A DNA stretch of 64,000 nucleotides, taken from assembly GCA_024743315.1 (NCBI GenBank), contig JANSWU010000004.1, positions 186,001 through 250,000 of the forward strand, read 5' to 3'. The notes under the pieces are model-generated. The model saw only the letters and a list, made by a program, of their open reading frames with translations. It had not been told where the DNA came from and did no database searches. Made by a program: the position numbers and the translations under genes. Shown here piece after piece: positions 52,638 to 62,188 of this stretch. Positions within the stretch are counted from its first letter, which is position 1. Every line of letters begins with the position of its first letter. Source of the DNA: Hyphomonadaceae bacterium (GTDB lineage: Bacteria; Pseudomonadota; Alphaproteobacteria; Caulobacterales; Hyphomonadaceae).

Positions 52638-52687
52638 CCCCTGGCCGTGGATGATTGCGCTAAGGCACCATCGCTACCGGCCAGGGG
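52638..52687 (-). promoter_or_regulatory. Candidate leuA attenuator stem
   Basis: Perfect 10-bp inverted repeat CCCCTGGCCG (52638-52647)/CGGCCAGGGG (52678-52687) spanning the leader peptide 3' end; second competing arm near the leuA start. Confidence 0.55.
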
Positions 52688-52731
52688 CCGATAAGGAGAG
52701 ATAGGCTCTGCAGGGGCAAATTCTTGCGCAT
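52660..52731 (-). CDS. Putative leuA leader peptide MRKNLPLQSLSLLIGPWPVAMVP
   Basis: 23-aa ORF 61 nt upstream of leuA; 5 Leu codons (TTG, CTG, CTA, CTC, CTT); TTGACA at 52767-52762 places the expected TSS near the ATG. Confidence 0.6.
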   Translation of the reverse strand: MRKNLPLQSLSLLIGPWPVAMVP

Positions 52732-52771
52732 GCCTTACGCAATGCGGCGAGCACGCGGCAGTGTCAACAGC

Positions 52772-53488
52772 CTATTCTGCGCTCAGCGCAATATTTTCCC
52801 CTTTGCGGCGGCGATGCCGCACATAAAAGAAACCACCGAGAAAGACCGCAATCGCCGCCAGGCCTGCCATCACGGCCACCCAGATATTACCCGCCAGAGC
52901 CGCCTGGATGGCTTGCAGGCCAAACGCGACCAAGGCGATCTTTGGGATCACGCCAAGTGCCATCCCACTGAGATAATGCAGATAATTGGCGCGAATGGCG
53001 CCAAACAACATGTTGACCATCAGGAATGGCCCGGTCGGCACGTTGCGGACAATCGCACTCGCCGCAAAAGCATTTTTGGCCACGAAATCCGCAAATCGTT
53101 TGATCCGCCCCTCTCCCAAGCGCTGCAAAGTGGCCTCGCCAAAAAAACGGCCTAGCCAGAACGTGATTGTCCCGGAGCACAGGGTGGCCACCCAAGACCA
53201 CACCGCCCCCCAGAGCGGGCCAAACGCATAGACCGCGATCCCGATCAACAGGAATTGCGGGACGCCAATGAATGCACAGGCACAAAAGGTCAGGATCAGC
53301 GCCGGCACGCCCCATGGCCCATCGGCAAATTGCGCGATCGCGGCTTCCAAAGCTTCAATGTTCAGAAAATCCGTGAACCGACCGAGCAGAAAGACGAGCG
53401 CGACAACGGCAATCGCGACCATGACGAGCCAAACGTTCAGCTTCGATCCTTTTCTCTCAATCGGCGTCTGTGGCTCGGCATTATCCAT
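52772..53488 (-). CDS. TVP38/TMEM64 (VTT domain) family membrane protein
   Basis: Start MDNAEPQTPIERKG at 53488; FIGVPQFLLIGIAVYAFGPLWGAVWSW. Confidence 0.88.
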   Translation of the reverse strand: MDNAEPQTPIERKGSKLNVWLVMVAIAVVALVFLLGRFTDFLNIEALEAAIAQFADGPWGVPALILTFCACAFIGVPQFLLIGIAVYAFGPLWGAVWSWVATLCSGTITFWLGRFFGEATLQRLGEGRIKRFADFVAKNAFAASAIVRNVPTGPFLMVNMLFGAIRANYLHYLSGMALGVIPKIALVAFGLQAIQAALAGNIWVAVMAGLAAIAVFLGGFFYVRHRRRKGENIALSAE

Positions 53489-53549
53489 TCGCCCTCCCTG
53501 CGCCGAGTGTGGTTCGAGGTCAAGTTGGCCGGGCAGGGTGGCGCTGTGA

Positions 53550-53954
53550 TCAGGCTTTGCGTTGCAGAAATTTAAGGCCGGACCAGTCCTGATCGATCGC
53601 ACAGACTTTCACATCGACCCAGCCGAGCGGCAGGACGAGATTGCGAAAGTCTTGTTCGGTAAGATCTTTGTAGAGATCAGAGCTCTTTTTCGGCCACGCC
53701 GCCCAAATCATGCCGCCTTTTACAACGCTGCTCATCGCCCGTTCGATGAGCGGTGCGACATGGCGCAAGCGCAGACAAAACGCAATCACGCAGTCGGCGG
53801 GTGCCGCCCGTTTGGGAAATCGCACCCCTTCCACTCCCGCGAGCAATTCCGGCAAATGGGCTGGTGCGCGTAGCGTTAAGCAGGTCATGCCTGGCTTGAG
53901 CCCAAGTTTTTGAAACAAAGGCTTGCCAGAATAGCCATGAGTTTCCGGCGGCAT
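53550..53954 (-). CDS. DUF3052-like conserved hypothetical protein
   Basis: 134 aa; GYSGKPLFQKLGLKPGMTCLTLRAPAHL...WAAWPKKSSD. Confidence 0.75.
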   Translation of the reverse strand: MPPETHGYSGKPLFQKLGLKPGMTCLTLRAPAHLPELLAGVEGVRFPKRAAPADCVIAFCLRLRHVAPLIERAMSSVVKGGMIWAAWPKKSSDLYKDLTEQDFRNLVLPLGWVDVKVCAIDQDWSGLKFLQRKA

Positions 53955-54925
53955 CAGGCCTCGGCCAGCATTTTCTCGCTCATTTCCCAGAGCCGGTCAG
54001 CCTTGCCTTCATCGCAAATCCATTCACGCGCATGCTCCCAGCGCTGGCTGTCCGGACCTGCCAGTTGGGCGATATCGCAGTCTTCACAATACTCACCGCC
54101 GCGCCCTTCAAGCTGCGGCGCCGTGGCCGCCCAGGTGGCAGTCGACGCCCCCTGCTCTGGTGTTTTGAACATGGCCTGGATCGCGGGTGGGATCGTGCCG
54201 TCGGGGTTCATCCAGCCCATCGCGGCCATTTCCTCATTGGTCAGATGGCGTTGCAGCGGCGTAAAAATCCCGCCCGGGTGAACGCTGAACGCGGTGATGC
54301 CAAACTCATCCCAGCGACGATCTGCGCCGAGGGCGAACAGGGCATTGGCCGATTTGGCCTGCGCATAAGCATTCCATTTTTCGTACTCGGTCCGCTCATA
54401 ATGCGGATCATCCCAATTCACGTCACCGCGAATATGCGCGGTTGAGGATAAGGCTACAACACGGGCGCCTTCCGTTTGTTGAAGCGCCGGCAAGAGGCCC
54501 AGGGCAAGCGCCATATGGCCGAGATGATTGACCCCGAATTGCCTTTCCCAACCCGGCCCAACGCGCGCTAGAGGACAGGCCATGATGCCGGCATTATTGA
54601 TCAGCACGTCAAGTTTGCGGCCCGTGCCAACGTAATCCTCCGCGAACCTCCTTACTGAGGCGAGATCGGCCAGATCCATGCTGGCCACTTCAATGTCGCC
54701 TTCGACCTCCGCCAGTGCGTCTTTTGCCGCATCAGGCCGCCGCGCCGGCACCGTCACAGACGCCCCGGCACCCGCCAGCGCCCGAACCTCTTCGATGCCA
54801 ATTCCGCTATATCCGCCCGTGACGATGATGTTTTTGCCGCTCAAATCCATGCCAGCCACAACATCCTTGGCCGGCGTCTTGGCCCCAAATCCTGATCCGA
54901 TAGGTTTCTGGTTTTCTGCCGCCAT
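53954..54925 (-). CDS. Short-chain dehydrogenase/reductase
   Basis: Start MAAENQKPIGSGFG at 54925; IIVTGGYSGIGIEE, INNAGIMACP, YAQAKSANALFA. Confidence 0.92.
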   Translation of the reverse strand: MAAENQKPIGSGFGAKTPAKDVVAGMDLSGKNIIVTGGYSGIGIEEVRALAGAGASVTVPARRPDAAKDALAEVEGDIEVASMDLADLASVRRFAEDYVGTGRKLDVLINNAGIMACPLARVGPGWERQFGVNHLGHMALALGLLPALQQTEGARVVALSSTAHIRGDVNWDDPHYERTEYEKWNAYAQAKSANALFALGADRRWDEFGITAFSVHPGGIFTPLQRHLTNEEMAAMGWMNPDGTIPPAIQAMFKTPEQGASTATWAATAPQLEGRGGEYCEDCDIAQLAGPDSQRWEHAREWICDEGKADRLWEMSEKMLAEA

Positions 54926-55044
54926 GATTTCCTCCCATTTTGATGAAACGGTGGCAGTCGAAACACTGTCTGGCAAGACTCGACAGGAATGAGTTGCGAT
55001 CTTAGCTATATTATTACACATCAAAACCAGATGCGGAGCGATTT

Positions 55045-55788
55045 ATGGTGTTCAGAGCCTTTGCGATTTTTTGCTTGGTCATTGCCCTCACCGGGACGGC
55101 CTTTGCTCAATTTGGCAAGCCAAAACCCACCCCGAAAAACGCGGATGAGTACTTTGCTGAACGGGCCATGCGCGATGCCGCGCGCTTAACCGAAGGCGTG
55201 GGGGGGCGCGATATAATCCGCCCGAGCGACGGCATCGACCTTGAACAGGCTGAAGCCCGCCTGGAAGAAGCCTTCGGGATTTATGAGCGTCTCTGCACGG
55301 ATCGCACCTTGCCGCGTGACCAATGGGCCCGGAACTGTTCTGCGCTCGGCGATATGTATCGCCGCGGGCTCGCCACTGAGCAGGACTATCCGGTCGCTCG
55401 TGAGTATTATGATGCCGCCTGCCTGGAAGGCCGACATACCGAGGCCTGCATTCAGCAAGCTTATATCTCGCAAAAAGGTCCCGATAGCGAAATTGATGTC
55501 GAACACGCGCGGGCGCTTTATCAACATGCTTGCGACCTGAACGATGCTGCGGGCTGCGCTGGTCTTGGCAATATGATGTATGCGGGCATTGGCGGATCGC
55601 GAAACCGTTTGGAAGCCGCCGAACTGCTTCAGGATTCTTGTGCTGATGGCTATCAATGGGCGTGTACACGGCTCAGCGAATATGGCCTTTGCGGGGCCTG
55701 GCGCATGGCCACAACACGCCAGAATGGCGAGGTGTCTGAATTGCTATTATGCGACCGCCTCTCGCAAGGGCGCAACATCTTTGACTAA
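55045..55788 (+). CDS. Secreted Sel1-like/TPR repeat protein
   Basis: 247 aa; signal peptide; ARNCSALGDMYRRGLATEQDYPVAREYYDAACLEG-type repeats. Confidence 0.82.
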   Translation: MVFRAFAIFCLVIALTGTAFAQFGKPKPTPKNADEYFAERAMRDAARLTEGVGGRDIIRPSDGIDLEQAEARLEEAFGIYERLCTDRTLPRDQWARNCSALGDMYRRGLATEQDYPVAREYYDAACLEGRHTEACIQQAYISQKGPDSEIDVEHARALYQHACDLNDAAGCAGLGNMMYAGIGGSRNRLEAAELLQDSCADGYQWACTRLSEYGLCGAWRMATTRQNGEVSELLLCDRLSQGRNIFD

Positions 55789-55880
55789 GCACGCGCTTAA
55801 CAACTGGCACTCTTCCCCTGCGCGATCTTGTTGAATCTATGAATCTAAGTCACTCCTGATTGAAAAATTGGGAGGAATGA

Positions 55881-57878
55881 ATGCGGGAATGGATTATCGG
55901 GCTGAGTGCAGTGCTGCTGGCAAGTTGTGGCCCATCGCAGGACATCGACCAAACCCCTGACGCCAGCGCGGCGGCGATTGAAGCCGGTTTGCCGTCGCCT
56001 GGCAGCGCAACGGAAGCGACCAAACGCGCCAATGCGGCGCTGGCGTCGCGTCTTGACCTGTCGCCCGGCACGGACGGTGAGGATGCCCGGCGCGATCGAC
56101 TCGCCTTTATTGAAGAGGATGCCATTCTTGCCGCCGATGGCTCCGTGGTCTGGGCGATCCCGCAATTTGATTTCCTCGACAGCGAAGCGCCGGAGACGGT
56201 GAATCCGTCGCTATGGCGGCAATCGCAATTGGCCGCGCATCATGGCTTGTTCAGAGTCATGGACGGCATCTATCAGGTCCGCGGCTACGACCTCTCCGTG
56301 ATGAGCGTGATTGAAGGTGAGACAGGGTGGATCATTGTCGACCCTCTGACCGCCAATGAAACGGCTGCGGCGGCATTAAAACTGGTCAATGATACACTCG
56401 GCGAGCGTCCGGTCACCGGCGTCCTGTATACCCACTCCCATGCTGACCATTTCGGCGGCGCGCGCGGGGTGATTTCCGACGAAGATGTGGCCAATGGCGT
56501 GCCGGTCCTGGCGCCCATCGGGTTTTCCGAGAGCGCGGTGTCAGAAAACCTGATTGCCGGCAATCAGATGAGCCGCCGGGCAACTCTGATGTTCGGCAAT
56601 ACGCTTCCACGCTCCACCACGGCGCATGTCGGGTCGGGACTCGGCCCGGGCCTGCCCAATGGCACGATCAGCCTGATCCTGCCCACTGAAGAGATTGAAG
56701 GGCGCGGCACCCGCCGGGTGATTGATGGCGTGACATTTGAGTTCATTGATGCGGCCGGCACCGAAGCCCCGGCCGAGTTCATGTTTTATCTTCCAGAGAA
56801 GCGTGCGCTCTGCACCGCAGAAGTGGCCACGGCAACCTTCCACAACGTGCTAACGCCGCGCGGCGCAAAAGTCCGCGACGCGCTGAAATGGAGCCGCGCT
56901 ATTGATTATGTGTTGGCCGAATATGGCGCCGACAGCGATGTTGTCTTCGCCTCGCATCACTGGCCGACCTGGGGCCAAGAAAATGTCGTCCAGTTCCTCG
57001 AGAGCCAGCGCGACATTTACCGCTATGTCCATGATCAGACCCTGCGCAACGCCAATGCCGGCGCCACCATGGTGGAAGCGGCAGAAGCCGTTGAGGAGCC
57101 TGACTTCCAAGCGGAAGATTTCACCACGCGCGGCTATTACGGCACGCTCAATCACAATGCCAAAGCCGTCTACCAACATTATTTTGGATGGTGGGGCGGC
57201 GTGCCGGCGGAATATAATCGCCTGCCGCATGAGGTGACCGCAACGCGTTATGTCGAAGCGATGGGCGGTGCAGAGGCTGTCCTGGAAATTGGCCAGAACG
57301 CCTTTGCAGCCGGCGATTATCGGTGGGCGGCTGAGGTCTTCAATCATCTCGTCTTTGCCGACCCTGAACGCCAGGAGGCGCGCGATTGGTTATCTGCGAC
57401 CTATGAACAGCTCGGTTTCCAGGCCGAAAGCGGTGCATGGCGGAGTTATTATCTGACCGGTGCCGCCGAGCTTCGGCGCGGCCTGCCCAATATCGGTGAT
57501 CCGCGTCTCGGCAATCCGGATTTCCTCAAAGCCGTGCCTTCGCTCGACTTATTTGACGCTTTGGCGGCCCGATACAATCCGGGCAAAATGGACCGAGATC
57601 CGTTCGCGATTGTGTTCGAGTTCCCAGATACGGCAGAAACCGTCTCATTATTGGTTGAACGTGCCGTTCTGGTGCCGCGCGAGGGCGCTGCAGAGGATCC
57701 CGCCGCAACTGTGACTATGGACCGGCGCGATTTCGATCGCCTGATCCTGGGCGATGCGCGACCGCTCGGCCTAATCACGTCGGGCAAGATGAAGATTGGG
57801 GGCAATCGCGGCGCCGTTTCGGCCATGTTCGACGCCCTGGATCAGCCGCCATTCTGGTTCAATACGGTCGTACCCTAG
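55881..57878 (+). CDS. Alkyl sulfatase / MBL-fold hydrolase (SdsA-type) lipoprotein
   Basis: 665 aa; lipobox LLASC; LYTHSHADHFGGARGV (HxHxDH); C-terminal SCP2-like domain. Confidence 0.93.
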   Translation: MREWIIGLSAVLLASCGPSQDIDQTPDASAAAIEAGLPSPGSATEATKRANAALASRLDLSPGTDGEDARRDRLAFIEEDAILAADGSVVWAIPQFDFLDSEAPETVNPSLWRQSQLAAHHGLFRVMDGIYQVRGYDLSVMSVIEGETGWIIVDPLTANETAAAALKLVNDTLGERPVTGVLYTHSHADHFGGARGVISDEDVANGVPVLAPIGFSESAVSENLIAGNQMSRRATLMFGNTLPRSTTAHVGSGLGPGLPNGTISLILPTEEIEGRGTRRVIDGVTFEFIDAAGTEAPAEFMFYLPEKRALCTAEVATATFHNVLTPRGAKVRDALKWSRAIDYVLAEYGADSDVVFASHHWPTWGQENVVQFLESQRDIYRYVHDQTLRNANAGATMVEAAEAVEEPDFQAEDFTTRGYYGTLNHNAKAVYQHYFGWWGGVPAEYNRLPHEVTATRYVEAMGGAEAVLEIGQNAFAAGDYRWAAEVFNHLVFADPERQEARDWLSATYEQLGFQAESGAWRSYYLTGAAELRRGLPNIGDPRLGNPDFLKAVPSLDLFDALAARYNPGKMDRDPFAIVFEFPDTAETVSLLVERAVLVPREGAAEDPAATVTMDRRDFDRLILGDARPLGLITSGKMKIGGNRGAVSAMFDALDQPPFWFNTVVP

Positions 57879-57989
57879 GCTCCGAGTGCGACTGATCGGC
57901 CACACCCTGTGGCAGAAACGTCACGGCCATATTCCCTCCCGGCGCGAAATTTGCTTACCTGTCCTGGGTGATGACCCGTGGGGACGAAA

Positions 57990-58157
57990 ATGAAACGTTT
58001 TAAGACGATCCGATTCATTCGGCGCGAAGATCCGACTGACCGCCGTGAACCGACCATTCTGGATCATGGCGATCCGATTACGGTGAAGCTCACGCGAGAG
58101 CTGGAAGAGCGAAAACGCCGGCTTAGGCTGGGTGAGAGCCACCCGCTCGGGCTTTAA
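57990..58157 (+). CDS. Small ORF (55 aa), basic/charged, unknown
   Basis: MKRFKTIRFIRREDPTDRREPTILDHGDPITVKLTRELEERKRRLRLGESHPLGL; below the ORF-track length cutoff. Confidence 0.4.
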   Translation: MKRFKTIRFIRREDPTDRREPTILDHGDPITVKLTRELEERKRRLRLGESHPLGL

Positions 58158-58372
58158 TCGCCCTCCCAGCCAAACACGTCTTCGAGGCCAACGCCGAACA
58201 CGCGGGCAATGCGGAAGGCACTCTCCAGGCTTGGCGAATACTTGCCTTGTTCGATCGCAATCACGGTCTGGCGGGTAACACCAATTTCCTTGGCCAAAGC
58301 CGATTGACTCATCTGATCATGCGCCTCGCGCAGCGATCTGACGCGATTGGTAATGGGGGGTCGCTTGGCCAT
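58154..58372 (-). CDS. XRE-family HTH regulator
   Basis: 72 aa; VRSLREAHDQMSQSALAKEIGVTRQTVIAIEQGKYSPSLESAFRIARVF. Confidence 0.92.
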   Translation of the reverse strand: MAKRPPITNRVRSLREAHDQMSQSALAKEIGVTRQTVIAIEQGKYSPSLESAFRIARVFGVGLEDVFGWEGD

Positions 58373-58374
58373 GA

Positions 58375-58797
58375 TTAGATGCCGCGCCGAAAGAAGAAGA
58401 TTTGCAGGCCATATTCAAAAATCTGACTGATGATCAGCGCCGCAAAGACGACATGGAACAGTCGGTTTCCATCCTGGAACACCGCGAAATCGATCAAGCC
58501 AAGCAAGACCAGGAATGCGAGTGCCCGACCACTCCAAGCCTCACCCTTGAACTGGATCATCCGTTCGCGTTCATCCAGCCGGGCATTGGCTTCCGACGGG
58601 TTGGTAAGGGCGATCACGGTCGCCATGCCTGCCGCCGCGATGACAATGAAGACGACATATAGAATTAATAGCGGCAATATGGGCGGCGGCGCCTGTCCAA
58701 GCTCAGATGAGGCAAAGAACACCCAGCCATAATATGCCGCCCCGGTGACAAAAAGGATGGCCGCCATGGCCCAGGCCATTTTTTCCTGAAATCCCAT
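58375..58797 (-). CDS. Small multi-TM membrane protein co-operonic with XRE regulator
   Basis: 140 aa, about 4 TM; DERERMIQFKGEAWSGRAL; 2 bp from the XRE gene. Confidence 0.82.
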   Translation of the reverse strand: MGFQEKMAWAMAAILFVTGAAYYGWVFFASSELGQAPPPILPLLILYVVFIVIAAAGMATVIALTNPSEANARLDERERMIQFKGEAWSGRALAFLVLLGLIDFAVFQDGNRLFHVVFAALIISQIFEYGLQIFFFRRGI

Positions 58798-58810
58798 TCC
58801 AAACTCCTGA

Positions 58811-58872
58811 TGTCAAAAATCTTGTACATCTCGATGTAGTAAAATATTTTTGACATGTCAAATATCTTTTAC
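58811..58872. promoter_or_regulatory. Three copies of a 17-bp operator motif
   Basis: TGTCAAAAATCTTGTAC (58811-58827 +), TGTCAAAAATATTTTAC (58839-58855 -), TGTCAAATATCTTTTAC (58856-58872 +). Confidence 0.75.
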
Positions 58873-58957
58873 TCAAATGGGTCATTTCCCCTGAATCCGC
58901 CTTTGACAGACGCGCTCGGAATGATACGTCCCGGCGCTCAACCAAGGAGCCCAATTC

Positions 58958-60544
58958 ATGAGTGATCTCCAGATGCTCGCAGAAACCGCAAAAGCCTGGC
59001 CGTTCGAACAAGCGCGCGCCTTGCTCAAACGCCTGCGCAATATGGAGAAACAGGGCAAACCGAAACAAGGCCCAGTGGTCTTCGAGACCGGCTATGGCCC
59101 GTCGGGCCTGCCGCACATTGGGACGTTTGGCGAAGTCGTCCGCACGACCATGGTCAAAACCGCCTTCGAGGCCCTGACGGGCGGCGAAATCGCGACCAAA
59201 CTGATCTGCATCTCGGATGATATGGACGGGATGCGTAAAGTCCCGCCGACGGTACCCAACCCGGAAAGTCTCGAAGCCTATCTGCAAAAGCCGCTCACCG
59301 CCGTGCCGGACCCGTTTGGCACGCATGACAGTTATGGCGCGCATATGGGCGCGCGGCTCTGTTCCTTCCTGGACAGTTTCGGGTTTGATTATGAGTTCCT
59401 GTCGGCCACCGACTGCTATAAGGATGGCACGTTTGATCCGATGCTGCTCAGGGCATTGGAAAAGTTCGATGAGATCATGGCTGTGATGTTGCCAACGCTC
59501 GGGGCGGAGCGGCAGGCGACGTATTCGCCGTTTCTGCCGATCTCGCCGACCACGGGCCGGGTGCTCTACGTGCCGATGAAAGCCATCGACCCGAAAGCTG
59601 GGACCATCACGTTCGAGGACGAAGACGGCACCGATGTCACCCTGCCCGTGACCGGCGGTAATACCAAGCTGCAATGGAAGCCGGATTTCGGCATGCGCTG
59701 GGCCGCGCTCGGCGTCGATTTTGAAATGTTCGGCAAGGACCATCAGGACAATGCGCCGATCTATTCCAAGATTACCCGCATTCTCGGCTGCCAGCCGCCG
59801 CAGCAATATGTCTACGAACTCTTCCTCGACGAGCACGGCACCAAGATTTCCAAGACCAAGGGCAATGGCATCGCGGTCGAGGAATGGCTGAAATACGCCC
59901 CGCAAGAGAGCCTGTCGCTGTATCAGTTCCAGAAGCCGCGTGTGGCCAAGAAGCTTTATTTCGACGTCATCCCGAAAGCGGTGGACGAGTATCTCACCTT
60001 CCTGGAAAAATTTCCGGACGAAGAACCAAAGCGTCAGGTCGAAAACCCGGTCTGGCACATTCATGGCGGGCAGCCGCCAAGTGAAACCTCGCCGGTCAGC
60101 TTTGCCTTGCTGCTCAACCTAGTCAGCGCCGCCAATCCGGAAACTCGCGACCAGCTCTGGGGCTTCATCTCTCGCTATGCGCCGGAAGCGTCTGCCGAAA
60201 CGCACCCGCTGCTCGACAAGCTCGCAGGCTACGCGATGGAATATTATCGCGACTTCGTGGAGCCGACCAAATCCTATCGCGCGCCGGATGATCAGGAGCG
60301 CAAAGCAATGGAAGATCTCGCCGCCCGCTTGCGCGCCTGGGACGGCCCGGTTGACCAGGGCGAGCTGCAGACGCTGACCTTCACGGTTGGCAAAGAGCAC
60401 GCGTTTGAAAACCTCCGTGCCTGGTTCCAGGCTTTGTATGAAGTCCTGCTCGGCCAGAGCCAGGGCCCCCGCTTTGGCGGCTTCATCGCGCTCTATGGGG
60501 TCGAGGAAACCGCGCAACTGATTGAAGAGGCGTTGGCCCGTTGA
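58958..60544 (+). CDS. lysS: Lysyl-tRNA synthetase, class I
   Basis: 528 aa; [20 protein letters not shown] (HIGH-type), KISKTKGNG (KMSKS-type). Confidence 0.95.
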   Translation: MSDLQMLAETAKAWPFEQARALLKRLRNMEKQGKPKQGPVVFETGYGPSGLPHIGTFGEVVRTTMVKTAFEALTGGEIATKLICISDDMDGMRKVPPTVPNPESLEAYLQKPLTAVPDPFGTHDSYGAHMGARLCSFLDSFGFDYEFLSATDCYKDGTFDPMLLRALEKFDEIMAVMLPTLGAERQATYSPFLPISPTTGRVLYVPMKAIDPKAGTITFEDEDGTDVTLPVTGGNTKLQWKPDFGMRWAALGVDFEMFGKDHQDNAPIYSKITRILGCQPPQQYVYELFLDEHGTKISKTKGNGIAVEEWLKYAPQESLSLYQFQKPRVAKKLYFDVIPKAVDEYLTFLEKFPDEEPKRQVENPVWHIHGGQPPSETSPVSFALLLNLVSAANPETRDQLWGFISRYAPEASAETHPLLDKLAGYAMEYYRDFVEPTKSYRAPDDQERKAMEDLAARLRAWDGPVDQGELQTLTFTVGKEHAFENLRAWFQALYEVLLGQSQGPRFGGFIALYGVEETAQLIEEALAR

Positions 60545-60572
60545 ACCGGCAAGGTAGACTGAGCTCGACGGC

Positions 60573-60600
60573 ATGTCCGCTTTGGTGTCAAAGCGGACAT
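60573..60600. repeat. Palindromic element copy 1
   Basis: ATGTCCGCTTT-ggtgtc-AAAGCGGACAT, perfect 11-bp stem, 29 bp after lysS. Confidence 0.7.
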
Positions 60601-60677
60601 TCGATCAGCGGCCTGTTACGCCTTGAAGAGCCCCCCATCGAACCTCCGATAACGCTTGGAATTGCTGCGCTGAGCCT

Positions 60678-61928
60678 CTAGCCCGCACGTTGCCTTTTCA
60701 GTGCGTCCAATGCATCTGCCGACGGTTTTCCTAGATAGTATCCTTGTCCGCGACTGACGCCGAGCAGCTTTAGCGTTTCAAGCTCCGATGCGGTTTCAAT
60801 TCCTTCGGCGATGATTTGTGCACTGGTCTCCCGGGTGTAGAATACCAAGGCGCTGACCAAAGCGCGGCGGGCCAAATCTGAATCCACATTTCGAGTGAGA
60901 CTCATGTCGAGTTTGATGAATTCTGGGTCGAGTTGAACAATGTGGCGCAGTGAGGAATGTCCTGCTCCAGCATCATCAACGGCGACCCTAAGCCCGCGGT
61001 GACGCAGGTCTTTGAGGGCTTTGGTGACATCATCATAATCTTCGATGACCGCATGCTCAGTGATTTCAAGCACCACTTTACTCAGATCGAAGGACCGCAT
61101 CCTTGACTGAAACGTATCGGTAAGCAAGGTCGTGGGTGACACATTGACCGACAAGTAAGCATCGGCCGAAATGCGATCCAGGTTTTGCAGGGCTGCCTCA
61201 ATCGCCGACAATTCCAACTCTGCCGATAGCCCCACCTCTGCAGCTTCGTTGAACCAGATATCTGGCGCCCGGACGGGTTCCGCAGAGAACCGGCTTAGTG
61301 ATTCGAACCCGGCCGTGTGCATGCTGAGCAGATCGACAATTGGCTGGAAAACGATATTGAAACTAAAATCCGCGACAGCGTTTTGAATGCGCGCCCGCTT
61401 CACCTCAAAATCCTGCCTCGCCAGATGATCCTTTTGAACCTGGGCAGCAGCCAAATCAGCAAACATGCGCATTGTTTCGAGATCGCGAGAATTCAGTGAC
61501 AAATTGGGTGCAGGACTGAGGCAACAGAACATGCCATAGGCGCGTCCATCAGGAAGCCTGATCGGAATACTCATATGCGATCCGATCGGAATCGCTTCCG
61601 TAATCGGTAATGCCCTACAAATCGGCTCTTGGGACGTGTCAGGGATGAGCTCCGGCAAGCGGCCCTCAAGAATATGCTGACAATACACATCGTCGAGGCT
61701 CTGGCTGTCGCCGACATCGATCAGCTCTTCCAGGCCTGGCGCGCTCACATTCCGAAAGACAGAACGACCATCTACAAACTCCGAAAGATAAGCGACTGAC
61801 ATGCCCAAATGGTTTCGGATCGCGTCCAGAGCGGAATCAATCACATTTCGATCGTTCGGATCGTGTATGTTTTCCAGCGCGCGGGACGAAATAGACGGTG
61901 GCATATTTACTCTTTCAATTCTTGGCAT
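60678..61928 (-). CDS. GAF + EAL domain protein, probable c-di-GMP phosphodiesterase
   Basis: 416 aa; ESLSRF, NVSP, EITEH, DDAGAG, KLD, AEGIE, QGYYLGKP retained. Confidence 0.9.
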   Translation of the reverse strand: MPRIERVNMPPSISSRALENIHDPNDRNVIDSALDAIRNHLGMSVAYLSEFVDGRSVFRNVSAPGLEELIDVGDSQSLDDVYCQHILEGRLPELIPDTSQEPICRALPITEAIPIGSHMSIPIRLPDGRAYGMFCCLSPAPNLSLNSRDLETMRMFADLAAAQVQKDHLARQDFEVKRARIQNAVADFSFNIVFQPIVDLLSMHTAGFESLSRFSAEPVRAPDIWFNEAAEVGLSAELELSAIEAALQNLDRISADAYLSVNVSPTTLLTDTFQSRMRSFDLSKVVLEITEHAVIEDYDDVTKALKDLRHRGLRVAVDDAGAGHSSLRHIVQLDPEFIKLDMSLTRNVDSDLARRALVSALVFYTRETSAQIIAEGIETASELETLKLLGVSRGQGYYLGKPSADALDALKRQRAG

Positions 61929-62133
61929 CTCGTCCCGGCTAACAGCTTAAAGTTGTTTTTGGGTTACACAGAGGCAGTGGTTTTCGAATGCTCCCGATCG
62001 ATGCGCGTTGAGGTCACGAAGCTTGATTTGCTTCAACGCCAGCAAAGCGCTTGAACTGTCCGCCTGATTGGTAAGTTTTCGTCGACCGAAACAATTTTCT
62101 TTCACCGCTTTTGTTTCTAGAGTATAGCGCGCC

Positions 62134-62160
62134 GCCCATTGTTTGATGGGCCGCTTTTTT
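62134..62160 (+). terminator. Intrinsic terminator without an upstream annotated gene
   Basis: GCCCAT-tgtttg-ATGGGC followed by cgcTTTTTT. Confidence 0.85.
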
Positions 62161-62188
62161 AGCGTTCATAGAAAGCATTCTTCATCTC

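Noticed and set aside
58703-60064. 453-aa minus-strand ORF antisense to lysS
   Set aside because: Lies opposite a clearly coding class I LysRS and fuses in frame to intergenic sequence; mirror-frame ORF typical of GC-rich DNA
61809-62054. 81-aa + strand ORF across the EAL start and intergenic region
   Set aside because: Mostly antisense to the EAL gene; no RBS or domain; the region is better read as non-coding
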